This document shows, one piece after another, positions 10,331 to 21,900 of a DNA stretch of 64,000 nucleotides. Origin of the DNA: Isoetes taiwanensis (lineage: Eukaryota > Streptophyta > Lycopodiopsida > Isoetales > Isoetaceae). The translations under genes and the position numbers were made by a program. Every line of letters starts with the position of its first letter. Position 1 is the stretch's first letter. The stretch spans positions 16,480,003 to 16,544,002 of the forward strand of contig JAJEKV010000030.1 in NCBI GenBank assembly GCA_021234155.1, read 5' to 3'. The notes under the pieces were generated by a model, which saw only the letters and a list, made by a program, of their open reading frames with translations, was not told the origin of the DNA and ran no database searches.

Positions 10331-10614
10331 TTGTCTCTCATATCGTGTCTCTACTTGAACCCGGTGTGTTTTTTTCATTGTCTTTGGCCTCAAAAAGAAC
10401 CCCGTTGCAAATGTAAATTTCTACTCAAAGGTAATTCTTGTTCACTTGATTTCATTTCTGATGTAGGAATACTTTTTTGATATGCAAGTGCTTATTTTTA
10501 GATATGTATTTGTTTGGTAGAGTCTTTGAATCGACATTTACCTTCTACATAGACTTAAGTTTTGTTGTTTAGAAGAATGAATGTAGTTCAAGGTGCTTGG
10601 ATTTGGATCAGACA

Positions 10615-10745
10615 TTCTTCTGTCATTTACATTTCTTTCATGTACATGCTTTCTTGCTTCACTTTAAATTTCTGTCATGTACATGCTTTCTTGCATAACT
10701 TACGGAATTGCCTCATGTAGATGCTTTCTTGCATGACTTACATTT
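10615..10745. repeat. Three-copy ~45-bp tandem repeat
   Basis: Units built on CATGTACATGCTTTCTTGC recur three times; copy B has the same array near 35,475-35,605. Confidence 0.75.
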
Positions 10746-13700
10746 ATCGACACTTTACATTCTTGATTCCTTGTTTGTTAGTTTTGATTACATTTTACTT
10801 TTGTTTTTGCGTAGCTTGAGGGAGCATCAAGAGCTTTGAACTTCTTGTAACAGGTAATGTAAACATGTAGATGATTCGCAAGCATGTAAATTTTTTCAGA
10901 TCGAGGTCTAGCTAACTAGCCATTTGTCATGTCACGTGAACACAATAACGAGGTAATGTAAACATGTAGATGATTTGTAAGCATGTAGATTTTTGAGATC
11001 GAGTCTAATAACTGTATTTATCATATCTGAGTGTGAAGCCATTCCTTGAAGGAAGAACCTTGCTACGGACTCTCGGATGTTTGAGCTAAAACTGGCAAGG
11101 GATGATGCCATCCGGGACTCCTTCTACATCGGCATCACCTATTAAAGGCGATATATCCACATTTCGGGAAAAACCCGAATCCCGAGAAAGTTTGTGGAGA
11201 TGGCAATGCGGGAATCGGTAAGTTCAAATTTAATTGAGTTGATACATAGCACCAATATTCCCGGGTTGCTAATTTACAGCACAGATGTGTGATTGCCGGG
11301 TGGAATTAGTCTTCAAGAGGAGATCCAATTTTGGATCTTAGAGTTGGCCCTTGACTCGACCTGGCGGGTTCCTATCAAAGGGGTGGCGAACACTTTTATT
11401 TTGTATGGTGTCATGTAATTAATTTAGCTTATATTTGTCCATTCATCACGGCTGAAGTAGGTGGCGAGAATATTGACCGAATCCCCACTAACGGAAGAAG
11501 TACCGACCATTGTTGAAGTTCCTACAATAGGTCATGGCATTTAATGAATGTTCTTTTAGCTTGTTTTCGATGGTATAGGTATTTTGGCTGCTTAATTTCT
11601 TTGGTTGTTTGTCTTACACTACCTATTCGGAGCACTTCACTGTATGTACTTGCTGGTCTTGAAGCTCAATATATTTTTCCATTTCGCGCCGAAAAAATGT
11701 AGCGTGAGACTTTATGTAACTAGTTTGGGTTTTAAAGCTCGCATCGAATAACATTTGTTCATGGGGTGCATATTCCTAGCTTGGTTATGGCGGATGAAGA
11801 TAAAAGAAACACCGAAGCTGACTATAAAACGTTATCTCGTGAAGGAGGAGGATGCTCCTCGATATAACAAAGCCGGAAAACTTCGAGGCGAGGAAAAGGA
11901 TGCACCGGCTAAAGAGTCATTCTGAAAAGGTATGCACTTCTAATCTTAACTCACACCATTTCTTCAACTCACACCATTCTTGTAGGCAAAATGTCGGTGA
12001 AGACACAAAATCTGTGAAGATTTAAAATCCGATTGAAAGTCGATGTGATGCAAAGGGCCGAATAGTATGAACATTTGTTTTATGCACCGCATATGCCCGA
12101 CACTTCAAATTTTGAAGTCCTTGTATGAACATCGTGGCAATGTTCTTACTGCATGCATACTAAAATTTTCGGATAGCCCCACGATCCTCCCATGAAGGTG
12201 GTAGGTATTGACCTTGAAGAACTACGTACGCGGATCAAAGAATGACAAGCCGCCTTATTGAGCTGGTGTACAAGGTGTTGTAGATGTAATTACGATTTCA
12301 TCTCCTATTCTTTGTGTATTTATAATGAAGTATAATTATGACCTTATCTTCTTGTAGGTACACGTCATGGCGATTTGCCATCGGTCTGGAAGAACAAGAT
12401 TTTCTTTTTATCATCTTTTAACTTTCACTTGTTCAAGAAAGCTACAACAAGTAAGAAAAAACCGAGGCCTCAAGAAACATTGTAGATATCGTGAAACAAG
12501 AGATAGAAAGGGCTGGATTATGTCAAAATACCGATGTGTTCTTCTACGTTAGCGAGAATGACACTTTGTGTTGGCTATAGCGCCTTTCTCGAGGAAAGGG
12601 AATACTATAGTTCTTAGGTGCACCATGTCGATTCATATATTGAATAGATGCAGAAGCTTTTAGACAAATGAGAAGGCAATTAGAGGGTATGCATTTCTAT
12701 CCTACTTTTCCTCAATCATTGCTTGTGTTTGCGTTTCACTTTTAAATGTGCATGTCGCGAGCTTCATCACCCAGCGGATATTGAAACAATCAATGAGTCA
12801 AACCTCAACGATGATGATTTTATTAATGGCAGAAATAATAATGTGAAGGGCGGGCATCATCTTGAAATTACCTCCGGCTGATGATCGTCGAATTAAAACT
12901 GTATGTGATGGCACGCATGCACCACGTTGTGAACCTTGATTTAGCCGAATAAAGAGTTGAAGGTAAAGTGTCAGATTCTCTTACTGAAGCTTTTAGTTTA
13001 CACCATTTTTACATTTCTGTTTGCTTTTAATGCTATACTTGCGGGGTTCACAGTGAGCTGGTTTCCACGCGTTATATGCGCTGATCGGTAACGACGTAAT
13101 GCGCAGAAGCCACTGCTTAAAATAGTGTGAAGATGGAGAAAGCCATTGATGTCGTTGAGTAGATGAATCTAATATACCATTTGTTTTATGAGTTTTGTGG
13201 ATGAGCGAGGTTGTTTGGTTGATAACACTTGGTTTATCTTTCGTCATAAGCGTATAAAGTGGGATCTTGAAAATTTAATACCTTGAGCTGCCTAATGGAA
13301 TCACTCTGCATAAAATCGGACTTTGTTTGGCTGATTGCCTTCAAAATTTCAGGATAACGCTTGGCGGGAGTGCCTCAATAATTAATTTTGAAAAATGACA
13401 TAAGTTGTGCCATATGGCGACTATTCTAAAAGCATGTATCACGGTTTACGCGGTGTCAATTTATCCCAAGTGTTTTTGTATGTCTTTTCCAAACCTCACG
13501 TTCTTTGATATCCTCATAAGAAAGTTCTCACTTATTGACAGCTTAAATCATATTAGATGAGTGCTTCAAGATGATGAATCTGAGGTCGCTGATCTTACAT
13601 GACGATCATTTAAAGATGGGTTGGATAGGTGCTCCAGATGATGAATGTAGAGGTCTTGATCTTACGCGGAAGCTTGATCAGTTTGAGATAAGGTTTGATG

Positions 13701-14039
13701 ATGGCGTGTATGCTTGATACATCCATTTCTTTCAGAGCTCACTAAGTCCCAACACTTGACTTCTGAGTCGCGGTGACTTTCGGACTTCGGACTATGTGCC
13801 TTCACATTCTGCAGCGGCAACCTCTGCTTTTCGGACTCCAACTTTTCATATGGGGTCCATGGCGAAGGAGGTGAAGATTTTTCATTGACTTGATGGATAC
13901 ATTTTCATCCCCTCCCGGAAATGTTAGTGCAAGGTATTCGGTTTTGATAGAATTACACTTTTGCTTCAATATCTTGTGACTTAGCGTCTGCAGGCCCATG
14001 GGATTAAGGATGGACAAAGTCATTGACAGTTTTGTAATC

Positions 14040-14225
14040 CTGCGATATGTACGCAGAGATATAGTTGTAAGAGATTTTGACGTGTACCAAAGAGATCTGA
14101 TTGTAAATTTTGAAGTCACGACCTTGTGTAAATATTTTGACGTTGAACATGTACGAGATCACGGGTTGCCAAATTTTGGTAGAGCCATGTCGATATTTTG
14201 GTACTATTTTGACATTGTAACCACC
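14040..14225. repeat. Degenerate ~75-bp tandem repeat
   Basis: Units combining AGATATAGTTGTA, TTTTGAAGTC and ATATTTTGACATTG-like blocks recur about two and a half times, with the equivalent array at 38,500-38,700 in copy B. The open frames here follow the repeat period and are not considered genes. Confidence 0.6.
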
Positions 14226-15116
14226 TCTATCTAAATATATAAAATCTCTATCTCCTTCTTATTGTGGACACTTCATAGAACTATCATGCCTAGCATCCAG
14301 AAAACATAAATTACTTTGTTGTATTGTCTGAGCACAATTACGGAGGAGATGATGTAATAAAGTTATAAGTGGTCAAGATGTCAAACGATACTTTCGAAAT
14401 TACTAGCACTTTGTGCACAAGTGTTAAATAATTCTGCTATAAGTGGTGAGGACAAGATGTAGTAACGCGGTACACAAGGTATTTAAGCTGCTTTGTGCAC
14501 AAGTCATAACTTATTATAAAGTGGCAAGGGAAAAACTCGTACCCTTTTTATTTTACAAGATCTAATAATGTCTTTTCAAAGGTTCAGACCTTTTATTACG
14601 CTTTAATCAAGATGTCAAACCTTGCACTTGTTGTCAAGATGTCAAACTGCACAAGTGTCCCCATATAAGTCCCATTAAAGGATACAATATAAGTGTCCCC
14701 ATTGTTTTAAAAGAGGCGCTACTGAGCTGTAATGGGCATAAGTTGTATAACTTTGTAAGCCTGAGGAATCAAAACCAGCAAATTCAAAACCACAACACTA
14801 GGCGCCTTCCGAAATAAAATCTTACCATATATACACTCCGCGAAATATGAACCATTAACCTAAGGTAGCCATTAACCTTGGTTTTCAAGGTAACAAATAC
14901 AGAAATTATCTCAAAATTACGCTTTTTGATGCCAGACCTACACTGCTTCGCCAATGTATTCACTTTAATGTGAAAACAAGTGTCGAATTGTTACAACGGC
15001 CAAACACATGACAGCAGTATGTAGCTGATATGTAAAAGATTAAGCAATTTTAGACGAAATTCCGCAATTACATCTACAATCTGGTGAGATTTCCTAGCAA
15101 TAGCATCTCGTGCCAA

Positions 15117-16085
15117 TCAGAGGCAGTTCGCTATGCATAAAGCAGCACACCTTTTTATCTTGTGCTTGGCTCCAATCGCGAGGCGAGCTAATACGGACTT
15201 CGGAGGGACGAAAACCTTCTTCTCTTTTAGTAGCTTTGTGCCGATGGCTGATAGGGATGGAAACCGAGTAGTTGCTGTAATAACCTCATCGCCGAAAATA
15301 GGAACATAGTCATCCATGGTATCTACCTCAATTACATGTTTACTTGATTGCATTTGAAGGATTATAATAAGGACCCCCCTCATGATGGACAATACCGAAT
15401 TTTGTGAAGCATCCAAAATAATCACCAACCTGCGTCTCATCAATATTATCCACCGTCGTTTGCCCATAAATCCTCAGCCTCATCAACATCTCCGAGTTGA
15501 TCTTCTAATTGGCTCTGGTTTTGCAGCTCCCACCTACCACAATGGTCCGGCATTCTCACAGCGGGCCAATTAAAATTGATGCATGCTTTGCAAAACGTGA
15601 AAGTGCCTGATAATTTTTGTAAGCATCGTTTGAGTCCTGAAATGAAGACACACAATGTGATGATTGCCGTAGCCACTACGGAAATTACATCTGGTAGCAG
15701 GACCTGATCAGTAATGAGTCACCTCCGGAATACCCTCTCCACATCATTTTTCTCCTCAATGCGCGCCCGACCGCTTGATTCTTTGCATCTTTACTATCTT
15801 CCCATCCTTTTCCTTTGTTACCTTCCAAGCCTGGTGCAGAATTGCCCCTTCCCCATGTTATGATTTCCTTCCAATGTCACGAACCGAAATTCTTGCGGTG
15901 TCTTATCTATGTTGAACATGGTATCTTGTCATGATAGAATGCTTCTATAGGCCCAAAATTTGCAGAACAACCATCGGACCAAACCAAGTGGTACATTTCA
16001 AATGGCGCTACATTCTCTTGCAACCATTTGCGAGGTGCATCTTGAATGCCATCTTGTCTGAAATTAAGGTATCATGAGTTTTATT
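15117..16085 (-). pseudogene. Transposase-like protein remnant, SDGCAGQFK family (copy A)
   Basis: Read on the minus strand, three blocks lie in order: KTHDT near 16,084-16,069; HLVWSDGCSANF near 15,985-15,960; and a GKGWED...RALRRK stretch near 15,830-15,745. In the family I recall from mosses, lycophytes, conifers and some animals these are KTHDT, VWSDGCAGQFKS and HGKGEWDGAGAVVKRALR. The acidic residues in such blocks suggest an RNase H-like fold, as in DDE transposases; that is inference. An open stretch at 15,117-15,467 (DDYVPIFGDEVITATT) may be its C-terminal part. Stops and frameshifts make it non-functional. Confidence 0.45.
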
Positions 16086-17855
16086 AGATGCGAAATAAAA
16101 TGAGTGCACATATTTTATCAATCATTTTACGCTTGAACATGTTGATGAACGGAATACTAATTTGTTCATTGTACCAATCTTTGAGCTTGAATCTAGTTGA
16201 ATGGCTTCAAAGTATAATTTTGAAAAATCAACAAAATACGATAGCCTTGAATGTCGTCGAAGTGTTCATTATGCATTCTTTAGGCTGGCGCGATGTGCCC
16301 ACTAACGAAATTGTGATATGGCTTAGAACATATGAAAATTGAACATGCTATCCAACATCTCCTTTACCTTTGCCTTCAGCATCCAGCTAGCGGTAGCCGG
16401 AAGTTCCTTTGCTTTGAAGGTTCATTAACATAGTTATAGACTTGCCTTGTCGGTAGAGATCGTTGTACGTATTCTCACGGGGTTTAATCAATTAAACTTG
16501 TTTCCCACAAGCTGTCACATTTCTACCGTTTCATGCGGCGGGGCTAGCAGGCCACTCCTCGGTAGCGCTCCGGGCATACCATAGCTCTCGAAAAGCGTGC
16601 TCACATTATCATAATTAAGCTGCTTGAAGCGGCGAAATCCAGGCGTTAGCCGGAAGCACACACATTGCAATTGCCAAAATTACAATTCTCTCCAGGTAGA
16701 TTTGACCTCCATCATATTGAAGCCTTTATTATATAAATGCTGCTCATGCTTTTTAGCGGGTATTCCTCTGCTTTTTAGCTTCGTATGCAAGGAGGTTTAA
16801 GTATTGATTGCTTTGATGCTGAATTTTGGCTTTTTGGATCGACTCCGGCAGATTTGGTACTATTCGGCGCAAAAGTACTGTATCGGAATCTTACAAATAT
16901 TAGAATCGCATTTCTGACTTTTAATCTTATCTTTCCACATTCTTACATCACAAATACTTTTCTTCCTCAAACCCCACATCCTTACATGGCGGCTACTCTA
17001 TGAAAGGCGTTGCCTTTTTCGCGGCGCCGCTTACGTTCCCTCTGATGGCTTCCTTGAGTTTATTTTCTTACATCTATAGCACATCTCTACGGTTAGCTTC
17101 AAGTATACCTTCAAGTTGGATTCAACAAAAAGCATATTCAATCAACTTCTACAAAGCTTGAATAACATTTAGCATGATGTGGAACATGCGCCCCATCTGG
17201 AAAAGAATACGTCACGCAAAAATGTGAAAACATCTACATGACTACATACATTCCTAGCTAAAATTACATTTGATGTTGGATCGAAAATTCAAAAACTATG
17301 TGACTCCTCCATGACCTAAAATACTGGCATGTACGCATGTAATGTCTGATGTAGGTGGTTTGATCCTCTTCTCATGACATCTCTTACCTTTGGTGATACT
17401 TTTGTATTATCTAGCCCGGAAGCCCGAACAACTCGATATTGCAGCCTGATCTATGGCATTTTTCATGGCGCCGTCACCTTCATTGCAGATTTGCTCCTGC
17501 CGGTGACATTTTTTCCTCCTTTTCTGGCTGCTAGCTTCATATTTCTAGGATACGGTTTGGAGGTTTGAGTGCCCGGTGTGGTAATTATAGCTGTAATACT
17601 CCTTCCTTTCAACTGCCATGGAAAGAACAACGTGTTCCAGCGGCAGCTTGTCGTATTTTAACCAATGTGCTAATCCATGGGACTTTAGATTGAACTACTG
17701 AAATGCAGCCAAATGGAAAGATAATGTCATTCTTTGGAGAGCTTTACTTTTTAGGTACTCGAGATACAAAGATTGATATATAAGGGCATATGATCTTATT
17801 CATGCTGCTTTAAATATTCACTACGAGATGATGGCGTAAACATCAAGATAATCGT

Positions 17856-18700
17856 ATTTCACCAAAGGTAATTCCATTCCATTCCCACTTTTTCCTCGAA
17901 CCCCAATTTGCTTACTAAAAGGAGCACCTCACCAAAACTATCCCACTCACTTGAATAAACTCTCGTGATTCAAGCTTTTGTCATAGCTTTCTCTCACAGC
18001 GAAGCCGAGAATAAGAACAATGCAACCTAAAACAAAGGAAATTCATTACAAAGTTTGAAACCAAAGATCTAGTTGAAAAAGAATTTTGCCAATAAATTGA
18101 ATTGTATAATGTATTTTACATCGAATGCGAGAGACCATATGCATTCAGTTGTCACTATAGCTACATCATCTTCGAGGTGGTCCACCTTAGATTTAATTCT
18201 TCACGCCGCATCAGAAGTTCGGGGCAACCTCAAGGGTGTGGAATGCCTCACGCGGGAGGTGCCTCGAGCTACCGGTCGACTGGCTCCACCCTCGACTTCC
18301 ACTCCGCCTCCCCGCGAGCGCCTTCCATCTCCGGGCCCCGCAGCCTCTCAACCTCCAGGATACAGGCAGCCTGTGAGCCGAGCTCGACTTTCCTTTGTTC
18401 TTCGCCGTTTTTATTCTCCGGTAGCGAAAGTAACCTCTCAATTCCGAGCAACCTTATCCCAAAGGCCGGCAAGAGTAGCGGCGGACCGATCTGTGCCAGA
18501 ACGGTATTTTCCGCTTTGAAAGGATCTGTGTCAGCCCGGAGCGTTCCCGTGATGCTCCGAGCGATCTCGCCGGTGGCTCTGACCGTGTCGAACCACCCGA
18601 GCAAGTGCGGAGAGTATGATTACCAATTACGCGCTATTAGTCAAAAACGAAGAAAGAATGTTAAAATCAAATTACAAATGGAGGAATATTCATTCCATAC
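17856..18700. other. Start of anomalous central block; GC-rich patch
   Basis: Right flank of repeat copy A. A GC-rich patch at about 18,160-18,620 is open in several overlapping frames on both strands, which is expected of GC-rich non-coding DNA. No domain is recognised. Confidence 0.5.
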
Positions 18701-18724
18701 AATCCGCAATCCGTCGGATCGTGG

Positions 18725-18935
18725 GGTAGTGTTCTTCACGAGTCGAAAGGCCCATAAAAGTGAAAGTAGAGCCAGCAATTTCTAATTCGCCGCAGTCGAG
18801 AAAGGCCCGTGAAACAAACGAAGCATCATCGCTGGGTCAGTTACCAGGCCGTATCCAGCCATTGGCCAAATCAAACATACAAATGGTCTCATCAATGAGA
18901 TATATGCCTTTCACTCTGCGGAGTCGAGAAAGGCA
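18725..18935. repeat. AGTCGAGAAAGG motif cluster, left
   Basis: Related motifs GAGTCGAAAGGCCC, CAGTCGAGAAAGGCCC and GAGTCGAGAAAGGC occur near 18,740, 18,796 and 18,920, and a further one (GAAGTCGAGA) near 19,935. The same motif family recurs at 30,410-30,710, near the other end of the block. Short palindrome-prone repeats like this are common in plant mitochondrial DNA, but no organellar gene was found here. Confidence 0.55.
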
Positions 18936-18999
18936 TCAAAACTCAATATACAAGTATATTCATTACAAAAATGTTCAATACATTTCACTTGTTTTACGA

Positions 19000-21900
19000 T
19001 TATTCAATACAATTTTGGACGGTCTGGAAAGCGAGGTCACTCTTCTGTTCACCAAAATATTTGTCGCCATAGCTTTCGGCGATCGCCTTTGCTCTGATCG
19101 GGTTCCGTGAGGTTCGGATACAGTTCCTAATCACATCAAGCACAAGAATGGCAAGAGGGATCTGCCAAGGACAGACACAACCGGGCGACAAACCACCCAT
19201 CCGCTCTACATTTCAGTCGCGATATGTGGCTTGAAAGTAATGACAGATTGAAGTTGCTATATGATAGCACTTTGTAGGTTGAGTCGTCATGATCACTGCG
19301 AAAGAAGCGGCTATAGTCCCGTAATTAAATATAAACCCGTATCCAAATTTCTTTTCACCATTATAGCTTCCCCTTTGTGATGAGCCGATTCAGGTCCCGG
19401 CCACATGCTCCTTTCACCTTTCGGCTCTGCAAACTAACTTGAATCTCAAAACTGAAATGCCGGTGAAACACCAAGAACATTGACAATATTTTTCTGCCAT
19501 ACAAGACCATATGCCCACTAATCCCCGCTTCACGCACCATTCACTGTTTCCTTTAGCTCTAGGCCCGGATATACCTATTTCCAGTTCGCTCTTGGTCGGA
19601 CTAGGTGTTAATCTCAAATCGCCTTATCGCGGGTATACTGCAGCTAATACTCCATTGACGCCAAATATTACAAGCTTATGGATCAAATGATCCCGCTTGG
19701 AGTTTGGCTCGAATTACTTCCTGCTCATCTGGGGATCCAAATGGCGGATCATTATCTTTTCGGTCCTTTTCTGGTCAGAGAAAGTCTTGCCTCGGATTGC
19801 ACTTTTTGTGGGAGGTAATTCTCCTCGCGACGCGGAACCGGGCATCCAACAAATGATAATGATCCAGAAGTCAAGCATACGGAAACTCCCAACACATCTG
19901 TCGAAGGAACAGTTTCTTTCGGGAATTCGCTGAAGTCGAGACGAAAAGAAAAGGTATTAGGTGAAATACGAAGTTTTTCTCTGACTACAGTTTAGTAGAA
20001 ACACCGATAGAGCAAAGTAAACTCACCTCACCTCAGATTCTCACATCGTGGTACCGGTAAAGATCCTTGTCTAAACCTTTCTTTATTGTAAATCAATGCC
20101 TTACGCCAGTTTTTGTTCTCTCTCGCCCCTCGCCGTTTCTTATCGCTTCCATTTTGCTTCTCCCTTGAAATGCTCATGAAGCGTATCCTGTGTATGACCC
20201 AATGGTTTCAACCATGTCCTTATTTCAAACCACGGAGTAGGTTTCATTCCAAACAAGATAGCTCCCCCGAGAGAACAAAGCCATTCATGTACCAATTTCA
20301 GATACAATTTGATCTTCCTCACCAGTTTGCTAGCACGATACTCCTATCGATAGGGAATTCTATGAGCAGGACCTGCCGCATCGACCTTTTGCTGATCTCG
20401 TCCATCGGATGGAACATCCTCCATAAACGCCCCCTTCCTGTGGTTCCATCTTTCGCCTTTGAGACTACGAACCCCTGCCGAGATATCGATGTTCGCGACC
20501 ACCTGCCTCTATCCGTGCTCATACCGATCTTGAAATCAAAACCAAAACTATGTTATAAGCTTGTGCCCTTCTAAGAAGTTTGGGAGCCCACATCATGATC
20601 AAGTTCAGATATGGAGTACATATTCTGTTGCGGAAGACATCACCGCCCATTGGGAGACAAAGAAAGGAACCGGATTGTTCTGCGATGCAAAGACAAGGAA
20701 ACCGAAAGTATCCAACGGCCATGTCTGCATTAACGCCTGTACTGATCGCTTCATGTCAGCTGGTCACAAAAAGGGCGGGTCTTTGAACATCATATTGATG
20801 ACAACAGCCACCGGTCTGTGCCGCCTGCATCACCAAATCCCCTTTGTGTCCAAAGTTACCGCAATGGGGAGCTATCGCTGCCTTAAATGGGACCAATCAA
20901 TCCAAGCTTCCTCTTCGCACTGCTATAGCATCGCTCAGGGAAAGGAAGGGTTTTCACGTTACGCCAGCTTCGTATATGTAGGGCTGGATATAGACCATTC
21001 AATTCCTTTCATGTCTTCTCATCAAGGGCAGCCTTTTTCCCTTGTAAAAACCAAAGTCATGGTATTCATTAGATGCAACGCTGCGAACTCCGTGATGCCT
21101 TCTTTCTAACGCGACGCCGCTTTTAGGATCACGGGTATAACTTTTGCGCCTCGCATTTTGTGAACTGGGGTCTTCCTTAAGGTGATTGTTCCATCCAAGA
21201 TTCTCATTTTGCGTGTCAAGCTGCTTTTGTCCAGGAGGTCTGGATCCTCTTCTATGAACGCTTGTCAAACAACTTAGTCCGCCTGGTTTTGAAAATTCTC
21301 CCATTAATAGTCCTTGCCTCTTTGTCCATTTGTTCATATCTCGGCCCATTTCTCCTGCATCACAAGCAGAATGAGGTCATATTAATCGAGAGAGACTCTC
21401 TTGTGTTCTCTTCTCCTCTTCTTCCTCTCCTCATCATTCCTCTCGTTCCTCCAGCGTAACATATTCGTAGTAGTTTTCGTGTAAAGGTCTCCACTTATCC
21501 GGTGGAGCCCTGCTTTCCTTTAGGATCGCCGACAACTCAATGCTTTCATCGTTGCTCTAGCGCAAAGGATCTCATAGTCGATAAGGGGCCTTATTCGGGC
21601 CACGCACCAATGTCGAGCATGAGCATCTACAAAACCTCAATAAACAAGAATAGTGTTCTGGTTTCTAATTCGCCAGTCAACAAAGTTTTCTAAAATGAAA
21701 CTGCGACTTATTTGTCGAAACGACTTCAAAGGAATCTTTGAAAGATATCTCCTAAAATTCTTTAAAGTCCATTTACATTTTTCGTGACGTAGTGTGACAA
21801 TTTAAGTAATTTAGGTACCATTTTTGAGGGGTTGATTGAACATAACTTTCGTGCAAAATTTTAAATAAATTTTCATCCTCCAAACTAGACCAAAAAATAG

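Larger units (their letters stand above)
7901..17855. mobile_element. 10-kb dispersed repeat, copy A
   Basis: This interval aligns in the same orientation with 32,794-42,303. Homology starts at AGAGGGATGG and ends at AAGATAATCGT in both copies, and flanks differ on both sides. Differences include many one- to five-base indels plus a strongly diverged stretch (about 12,665-13,375, against 37,400-37,870). No terminal inverted repeat, LTR, Helitron end or consistent target duplication was found. It holds a minus-strand transposase-like remnant near 15.1-16.1 kb and a plus-strand open-region remnant near 9.8-10.3 kb, arranged tail to tail. It is most likely an old autonomous transposon of unassigned class, though a segmental duplication is possible. 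Confidence 0.75.

Noticed and set aside
7901-17855. LTR retrotransposon or inverted-repeat transposon ends for the 10-kb repeat
   Set aside because: I compared both ends and flanks and found neither long terminal repeats, inverted ends nor a matching target duplication; CAGAG beside copy B has no counterpart at copy A.
18073-18785. Overlapping open frames of 111-227 residues
   Set aside because: Open in several frames on both strands in a GC-rich patch, with no domain or splice support.
20113-21109. Two adjacent frames of 153 and 182 residues
   Set aside because: No recognised family, and opposite-strand frames are also open; insufficient to call genes.
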